Below, piece by piece: positions 7,987-12,051 of a DNA stretch of 12,051 nucleotides. A model generated the notes under the pieces. That model saw only the letters and a program-made list of their open reading frames with translations, ran no database searches and had not been told where the DNA came from. Numbering within the stretch: the stretch's first letter is position 1; the number at the start of each line of letters is the position of its first letter. This DNA comes from Bacteroidia bacterium (GTDB taxonomy: Bacteria > Bacteroidota > Bacteroidia > Bacteroidales > UBA12481): NCBI GenBank assembly GCA_026391235.1, contig JAPLDV010000577.1:1-12051 (forward strand), given 5' to 3'. Position numbers and translations under genes: made by a program.

Positions 7987-9266
7987 TGCGCAGATTCATA
8001 AGCAGTAACCAATTCCCTGGCATGGGTAAAAATATCGAAATACCGGTGAACGCCATCATAGCCCGATTGGCTCAATACAGCCAGTTGCTGAGGTTCCGAT
8101 AATAGTTTAACAAGTGATTCGGCAAGTAATTCAGGTTTATTAGGCTCATACACAATGCCACCACCCGATTTCCGGATGATTTCCGGAAAAGCTCCAAGTG
8201 CAGGCTGAACCACCGGCACACCCGAAGCCATCGATTCCAGCAGGTATAAACCAAACGCTTCACCAATCCGTACCGGAACGGATACCACCGACACTTTCCT
8301 GAAGAACTCTTTCCGGCCCTCTTCTTCAAAATTTTCCTGAAATTCAACCTGATCATGTAACCCGCACTGGTCGATCCTTTTCTTTAGCTTGTTGATGTAG
8401 TGCTTGTCGTCACCGGTCGACCCGCCGGTCAGGATCAGGTTAACATCCTGAAATCCCTGCCTGCCCTTCAGGCTGATAAATGCTTCAACAAGGATATCCA
8501 ATCCGTTTTCTTCGCACATCCTGGATATAAAGCCAATATTTCTCGGTTTTTCATGTGCCGGAATATATTCATAATCAGCAGGATCAATACCGAGATAGAT
8601 CGTTTTGACCTTATAATCGGGTAATCTTAAACGCTGTTTCATAAAAGCTGAGAAGTAGTGACTCACCGAGATGAACCGATCAATGGAGCGGGCATTATCA
8701 TGCATTAGATTCCAGGCTTCCTGTCGGAATTCCGGCTTCATCACATCAATCCAAACATCCTCATCCTGGAGCGAGCAGTACACAGGCACCCCCAGCTTTT
8801 CCCGGATACGAGGGGCCAGTCCAGACAGCAATGCATTCGACAGATGCACGATATCGGCCGGGTAATGATGCTTGATCCAGTCGATCATCCGGTCGAGCTC
8901 TTCATGCTGATGTCCATGCTCGCCTTTGAGCATCGAAATGGTCATCTCACTCAAACCTTTGGCACGTGTTGAACCGGCCATTCCGGCAGCCATCTTCAGC
9001 ATCGGTTTCGAATTGAGGAACTTATCGAACCACAGCGGAGCCTTCTCAAAAAACGGGTACAACTGTTTGAGATAAATGCTGATGGCTCCGTAAAAAACCG
9101 GAATATCGTTGCGTTCTTGCTCATGGGCAAAAAGCGGCAGGTACATCGGAACCTTGATCACCTCATGACCCATTTTCCGCAATGCCACAACGTATTTACT
9201 GTCGCGCAGGCAATTGCCGCAATAAAAGCTGCCTCCTGAACCCGGGATGATGTGTATGATGCGCAT
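7983..9266 (-). CDS. Family 4 (GT-B fold) glycosyltransferase
   Basis: The 427-residue protein has two Rossmann-like halves. The N-terminal half starts 'MRIIHIIPGSGGSFYCGNC' with the Gly-rich acceptor-side loop after strand 1. The C-terminal half has 'IGFISRMCEENGLDILVEAF' (about 244-263), 'LILTGG' (277-282) and the donor-site EX7E motif with Glu336 and Glu344 in 'GEAFGLYLLESMASG'. There is no TM helix or signal peptide, so it is cytoplasmic or membrane-peripheral; it probably uses a nucleotide-sugar donor, and the acceptor is unknown. A CxxC pair (C16, C19) lies in the loop where GT4 enzymes normally have only Gly-rich sequence. Coupling to the ABC ATPase by a 4-nt stop/start overlap suggests that glycan synthesis and the ABC system serve one envelope task (inference). 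The ATG at 9266 is preceded by an 8-bp tandem repeat and no SD. Confidence 0.93.
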   Translation of the reverse strand: MRIIHIIPGSGGSFYCGNCLRDSKYVVALRKMGHEVIKVPMYLPLFAHEQERNDIPVFYGAISIYLKQLYPFFEKAPLWFDKFLNSKPMLKMAAGMAGSTRAKGLSEMTISMLKGEHGHQHEELDRMIDWIKHHYPADIVHLSNALLSGLAPRIREKLGVPVYCSLQDEDVWIDVMKPEFRQEAWNLMHDNARSIDRFISVSHYFSAFMKQRLRLPDYKVKTIYLGIDPADYEYIPAHEKPRNIGFISRMCEENGLDILVEAFISLKGRQGFQDVNLILTGGSTGDDKHYINKLKKRIDQCGLHDQVEFQENFEEEGRKEFFRKVSVVSVPVRIGEAFGLYLLESMASGVPVVQPALGAFPEIIRKSGGGIVYEPNKPELLAESLVKLLSEPQQLAVLSQSGYDGVHRYFDIFTHARELVTAYESAQ

Positions 9267-9271
9267 AATAA

Positions 9272-9303
9272 AATGTGCTAATTATTCAATGTGCTAATGT
9301 GCT
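9272..9303. repeat. 8-bp tandem repeat upstream of the glycosyltransferase gene
   Basis: Four units in phase: aatgtgct, aattattc, aatgtgct, aatgtgct, then aattta. The layout matches the array at 7174-7221, including a diverged 'aatt...' second unit, so both come from one repeat family. It lies 5 nt upstream of the glycosyltransferase ATG on the minus strand. The rest of the 104-nt gap (9304-9370) is AT-rich with no clear terminator or promoter. Confidence 0.85.
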
Positions 9304-9370
9304 AATTTAAGAACCTCTTTAATTAGACCCAAAGCATATCATTTTGTTAAGTTTAGGTGTAAAAATGTGG

Positions 9371-10384
9371 TCATATCTTGTATTCAAAGCTAAACAGAAT
9401 CCGGTGGCTGGTTGGCTTAATTTGATCAGTATGATAAGAACCCTGATAATTAAGGCACAGGGTGATGCCCTTGACAGAGCTTAGCGAAAGGCCGGTGATC
9501 AGTGCATTCTGGCTGTCAATGTAAGGAACAATGATGTCTGAGTTATTCTCAACGATCAGCCGGTCGTAACGAACAAGAAAATTGAGTGATTTATATAATG
9601 CAACACAACCGAATACCGTTCCGCCGTATGTATTGTATACCGGAACTCCCAGATTATTATTGACATAAGTAAATTCAGCACCGAAGCGAGCTTGGTCACC
9701 TGCCCGGTAACCGACGTATACATTAAACAGGTGTTCTTTTGCTGTATAGCCCGGTTCACCGGATGATTTCAGGTGGTAGAATGCACGGGTCTGGATATGA
9801 TCGGCAGGATAGAAATTCAAACCGCCGGCCAGCTTGACCTTCCCGAAATTGTCCTGATCGATGCGCGGCCCTTCTCCGTTGGTAACCGCGACATCCACCG
9901 ATAGCATTTTATTAATCGTATAATAGGCGGCAAATCCCAAATCCGTGCTTGGAATGCCAAAATACCGGTCCTGGAAGGTTTCTGCCACGAAACGGTAGCC
10001 CCAGAAGGTCTCAAAGGGTATAAAGTTATTCTGGCTGATGGCACCTCCTTCAATGGCAAAACGGTCATCAGGGGTCCAGCGGAGATTGGCCACTTTCAAA
10101 TACATGGTGTTCATTGATTCGGTCAAACGGAAACGATCGATTAAAATTTTGGCTGACCAATGTTTATCGTACTGATACTGAAATCCAAACATCATTCTTC
10201 CGATCCAGAATGAATAATCCTTCGACACATCGGTCGACGGATTGTATTCCGCATTCGCGAAAAAATGTACGATAGGTTTCAGCTTCGAAAAATCAAAACC
10301 CTTTACCTTAGTGCTGTCCTGACCGTAAGCCAGCGTAACCGCAGCCATCAGAATCCCCGGAATCATTCCAGACAATTTCTTCAT
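9371..10384 (-). CDS. Outer-membrane beta-barrel, porin-like
   Basis: The 337-residue protein starts with a good signal peptide (MKK, hydrophobic 7-20, likely cleavage after 'AYG' at 21). The mature part alternates hydrophobic and polar residues in many short aromatic-rich strands, for example 'FWIGRMMFGFQYQY' (59-72), 'NVYVGYRAG' (221-229) and 'RFGAEFTYV' (233-241). It ends in a classical last strand, 'RILFSFEYKI', with alternating aromatics for insertion by the Bam machinery. Size and pattern resemble Bacteroidota porins distantly related to phosphate-selective OprO/P, but I cannot confirm that family or a substrate. Its place between an exported beta-propeller gene and a glycosyltransferase/ABC module suggests a role in the same envelope pathway, although 104-115 nt gaps on both sides leave room for separate transcription. 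Confidence 0.85.
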   Translation of the reverse strand: MKKLSGMIPGILMAAVTLAYGQDSTKVKGFDFSKLKPIVHFFANAEYNPSTDVSKDYSFWIGRMMFGFQYQYDKHWSAKILIDRFRLTESMNTMYLKVANLRWTPDDRFAIEGGAISQNNFIPFETFWGYRFVAETFQDRYFGIPSTDLGFAAYYTINKMLSVDVAVTNGEGPRIDQDNFGKVKLAGGLNFYPADHIQTRAFYHLKSSGEPGYTAKEHLFNVYVGYRAGDQARFGAEFTYVNNNLGVPVYNTYGGTVFGCVALYKSLNFLVRYDRLIVENNSDIIVPYIDSQNALITGLSLSSVKGITLCLNYQGSYHTDQIKPTSHRILFSFEYKI

Positions 10385-10393
10385 AAATTCACT

Positions 10394-10413
10394 AATTTCT
10401 CAATTTCTCAATT
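10394..10413. repeat. Short 8-bp repeat (aatttctc, about 2.5 copies) upstream of the porin-like gene
   Basis: The units aatttctc (10394-10401) and aatttctc (10402-10409) are followed by a partial aatt. They lie 9 nt upstream of the porin-like ATG (minus strand) and directly abut a heptamer array. The 8-bp period and 'aatt' boundary match the other intergenic arrays in this window, although the unit sequence differs. Confidence 0.75.
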
Positions 10414-10490
10414 ACCTGATACCTGATACCCGATACCCGATACCCGATACCTGATACCCGATAACTGGTACCCGATACCCGATACCCGAC
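10414..10490. repeat. Heptanucleotide tandem repeat, 11 copies of acccgat/acctgat
   Basis: Eleven contiguous 7-bp units cover 77 bp: two acctgat, three acccgat, one acctgat, one acccgat, one diverged aactggt, two acccgat and a terminal acccgac. The array fills most of the 115-nt gap between the beta-propeller stop and the porin-like start. C/T interchange at the fourth position is the main variation. A 77-bp unit train is a candidate for slippage and strain-to-strain length variation, and no ORF crosses it. Confidence 0.93.
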
Positions 10491-10499
10491 AACATATTA

Positions 10500-11633
10500 T
10501 TATTTCCCCAAACCATAAACCCATCCATCCTGCCCGCCCACAAATATCTTGCCTTCAGTCACCGCCGGGTTGCTGAAAATTGGAGAGCCAAGTTCATAAG
10601 TTGAAACCGGTTTTCCATCTGAAAGCTTCAGGATAATGAGGTCACCGCGCATATTGGCAATCAGGACTCTATCGTGGCAAATCAGTGGTGATGCATCCAC
10701 TTTTTCACCGGTATTGTATTTCCAGATAAGTTTCCCACCGGCTGTGTCAAAGCAATAAACATGCTTATCCCGGCTTCCGGTCACTACCCGGTCACCGGCA
10801 ATTGCAGCCGATGCAACAAAAGGCAGCTGCACCTTATCGTTGCTGTATTTCCAGATGATTTTTTTCTCAGCGATGCTGACACAGTTGAATCCTCCGTCAT
10901 AGTCACCAACGTATGAAAGTCCGTTTGATACGGGCGCGGATCCGGGAACATAGGTGGCCACATCGATTTTGGCAGTTGCGAGTCCCGTAGCAATATCAAC
11001 GATATGCAAAAACCCGTCGCAGCCGCCGAAAATGGCTGTTCCGTTCACACAGGCGGCCGCTCCGTTGATGAAATTGTCGGATTCATATTTCCACAATCCC
11101 TTGCCGGTTGCAGCATCCACACAATGCAGGTTATAGTCGTAACTACCTACCAATATGCGTGTTGAATTGCCTGATTTCCACCAGTTGGCCGATCCGCTGA
11201 TCTGGCCTTCAGTTATATACTTCCATTTCTCTTTGCCATCAGCCAGGTTAAGTGCGTACAAAACGCCCGTAAGATTTCCCACATAAACCGTATTATCCAG
11301 TATCAGTGCCGGAGCCTCAATGCCATTTCCGGTGTCGACTTTCCAGAGGAGTTTTCCTTTCAGGTCAAGCGCATAAACAAACCCATCCATGCACCCAACA
11401 ACAACAATACCGCCGCAAACCACCGGTGATGCCTTGATCTCATCACCTGCCTTGAACTTCCAAAGCAGTTGGATTTTTTCAGGCAGGCTCTCGTTCACTA
11501 CCCCGGTCAGTGCCTGATTCCCCCTCGCTTCTCCTTTTTGTGAAGTTGTCATCCCTGCGAACGCGGGGACCTTTTCGCATTGCACATAAGCTATTGAGAG
11601 GAAAATAACAATGCACAGCAACAAACTTTTCAC
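10500..11633 (-). CDS. Exported PQQ-like beta-propeller protein (eight repeats, BamB-like fold)
   Basis: From GTG 11633 the protein has 377 residues. A Lys and a hydrophobic segment (4-17) form a signal peptide, so it acts in the periplasm or at a membrane face. The rest is a propeller: eight 'VG-x-x-DG-x-(V/L)YALD'-like strands (79-90, 118-129, 162-173, 202-213, 242-253, 285-296, 327-337, 365-376) alternate with 'LLWKY'-type turns (Trp58, 97, 137, 181, 261, 304). Eight repeats fit PQQ dehydrogenase/BamB-type propellers, but no PQQ-dehydrogenase catalytic motif is evident, so a scaffold or binding role is more likely. GTG overlaps the TGA of the upstream iron-sulfur gene by 4 nt and has AAGGAGG 6 nt before it; an in-frame ATG at 11672 lies inside the upstream gene with no advantage. 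Residues 18-29 are encoded by a palindromic repeat and contain 'VPAFAG'. Cys19 is preceded by 'YVQ', a poor lipobox, so lipidation is doubtful. Confidence 0.9.
   Translation of the reverse strand: MKSLLLCIVIFLSIAYVQCEKVPAFAGMTTSQKGEARGNQALTGVVNESLPEKIQLLWKFKAGDEIKASPVVCGGIVVVGCMDGFVYALDLKGKLLWKVDTGNGIEAPALILDNTVYVGNLTGVLYALNLADGKEKWKYITEGQISGSANWWKSGNSTRILVGSYDYNLHCVDAATGKGLWKYESDNFINGAAACVNGTAIFGGCDGFLHIVDIATGLATAKIDVATYVPGSAPVSNGLSYVGDYDGGFNCVSIAEKKIIWKYSNDKVQLPFVASAAIAGDRVVTGSRDKHVYCFDTAGGKLIWKYNTGEKVDASPLICHDRVLIANMRGDLIILKLSDGKPVSTYELGSPIFSNPAVTEGKIFVGGQDGWVYGLGK
11548..11580. repeat. Palindromic repeat copy inside the beta-propeller coding sequence
   Basis: The block starts 'gtcatccctgcgaac' and continues 'gcggggaccttttcgc'. 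It forms a 6-bp stem with a GAAC loop and one T-G wobble, and closely matches the element at 7226-7295 (shared 'gtcatccc', 'gcggggacc' and 'ttttc'). It is read through in frame on the minus strand as residues 18-29 ('CEKVPAFAGMT'), directly after the hydrophobic signal segment. Confidence 0.8.
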
Positions 11634-12051
11634 CTCGTCCCTCCTTTCATAGCCAATGCCCCTGTAGGACACGCATTTGCTGCTTCTTCGGCTGTATGGG
11701 TTAAACCTTCACGGATCGTCTGGCTAAATGGAACCCCGATCACCACATCGAATCCGCGACCGATAAAGGTGAGCCCGTACTCCTCCTGATGCTTGGCAGT
11801 GAGCCTTACGCAGATGCCGCATTTTATGCATTTCTGCGGTTCATAAACCACGGTGTCATGCTGGAATTGCTTGGTTACAGGCTTACGTACAGGTCCCTGA
11901 AACCGCTTCTGATCGGCATTATATTCTTGTGAATAGATCCGCAACAAACAGCTGTCCGGCTTCCTGCATTCGCAATGCAGGCATCTGGCGGCTTCTGCAA
12001 TAACCTCCCCGACGGTCATTCCTTTAGTGAATCCGAGGGCCGGTTCGATCC
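11630..12051 (-). CDS. Iron-sulfur protein, C-terminal part of a probable FAD/NAD(P)-dependent oxidoreductase (5' end outside the window)
   Basis: The frame stays open to the window edge ('IEPALGFTKG' before the first internal ATG at 12019), so this is probably the C-terminal 140 codons of a larger protein and not a 129-residue ferredoxin. Numbering from that ATG, one Cys cluster is CX2CXCX5C (C13, C16, C18, C24, in 'RCLHCECRK'), of the kind found next to flavin domains in glutamate-synthase-like oxidoreductases. The other is a 4Fe-4S set, 'CIKCGIC' (C64, C67, C70) with a distant Cys117 in 'ACPTGAL'. Two cubane clusters are therefore plausible, with electron transfer as the role; substrate and partner are unknown. 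The conserved-looking 'YGLTFIGRGFDVVIGVPF' lies between the last Cys groups. Its TGA overlaps the beta-propeller GTG by 4 nt. The flavin domain is inferred from family knowledge and is not visible. Confidence 0.85.
   Translation of the reverse strand, partial: IEPALGFTKGMTVGEVIAEAARCLHCECRKPDSCLLRIYSQEYNADQKRFQGPVRKPVTKQFQHDTVVYEPQKCIKCGICVRLTAKHQEEYGLTFIGRGFDVVIGVPFSQTIREGLTHTAEEAANACPTGALAMKGGTR
11640..11646 (-). promoter_or_regulatory. Ribosome binding site of the beta-propeller gene
   Basis: AAGGAGG (minus strand) lies 6 nt before the GTG at 11633, inside the last codons of the upstream iron-sulfur gene ('MKGGTR'). It is the only strong Shine-Dalgarno I found before a start in the window. 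It decides the GTG start over the in-frame ATG at 11672 and implies coupled translation with the overlapping upstream gene. Confidence 0.8.

Noticed and set aside
9304..9370. Possible promoter for the glycosyltransferase gene ('tatgctttg' on the minus strand)
   Set aside because: It resembles the Bacteroidota -7 element TAnnTTTG only with wrong spacing, and no matching upstream element is seen.
10414..10490. CRISPR array
   Set aside because: The 7-bp units are contiguous without spacers, so this is a simple tandem repeat.
11634..11672. ATG at 11672 as the beta-propeller start
   Set aside because: It lies 43 nt inside the upstream gene and would put a charged 13-residue extension before the signal peptide. 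The GTG at 11633 has a strong, correctly spaced SD and a stop/start overlap.

Overview
The window reads as chromosomal DNA from a Gram-negative bacterium, most likely an environmental Bacteroidota (Bacteroidales-like). This is inferred from several traits: a long soluble multi-PAS hybrid histidine kinase behind a FIST protein, an outer-membrane beta-barrel with a C-terminal aromatic strand, mostly weak Shine-Dalgarno signals, and intergenic tandem repeats of the 7-8 bp type that I associate with that phylum. No 16S or other taxonomic marker is present, so the assignment is tentative.

Left part (1-3796, plus strand): the 3' end of a FIST-domain sensor protein, then after 12 nt a 1166-residue cytoplasmic hybrid kinase (four PAS domains, HisKA, HATPase, two receiver domains). 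The two very probably form a sensor-kinase pair. The second PAS carries a Cys-rich loop.

Right part (3821-12051, minus strand, read right to left): the C-terminal portion of an iron-sulfur (probably flavin-dependent) oxidoreductase, an exported eight-repeat PQQ-like beta-propeller that overlaps it by 4 nt, an outer-membrane porin-like barrel, a GT4 glycosyltransferase, an ABC ATPase that overlaps it by 4 nt, and a very large ten-TM FtsX/YbbP-type ABC permease. All six are co-oriented. The two stretches with overlapping genes are certainly co-transcribed, and the whole may be one envelope-related cluster. The kinase and permease genes converge with only 24 nt between stop codons.

The most distinctive signal is repetitive DNA that intrudes on genes. 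Each non-overlapping junction in the minus-strand cluster (119, 104 and 115 nt) is filled with 8-bp or 7-bp tandem repeats. GC-rich palindromic elements touch coding sequence in four places: a 117-bp (39-codon) in-frame insertion in the permease, an in-frame copy just after the hydrophobic signal segment of the beta-propeller protein, a copy that supplies the stop codon of the ABC ATPase, and a hairpin across the stop codon of the kinase. This resembles the in-frame palindromic elements described in Rickettsia, but in another lineage and with different sequences. I see no CRISPR array, tRNA, rRNA, insertion sequence, phage gene or defence system. There is no gap over 300 bases without a gene.

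Start corrections: the permease most likely starts at the ATG at 7168 (an upstream TTG at 7183 lies inside a tandem repeat), and the beta-propeller at the GTG at 11633, which has a strong SD.
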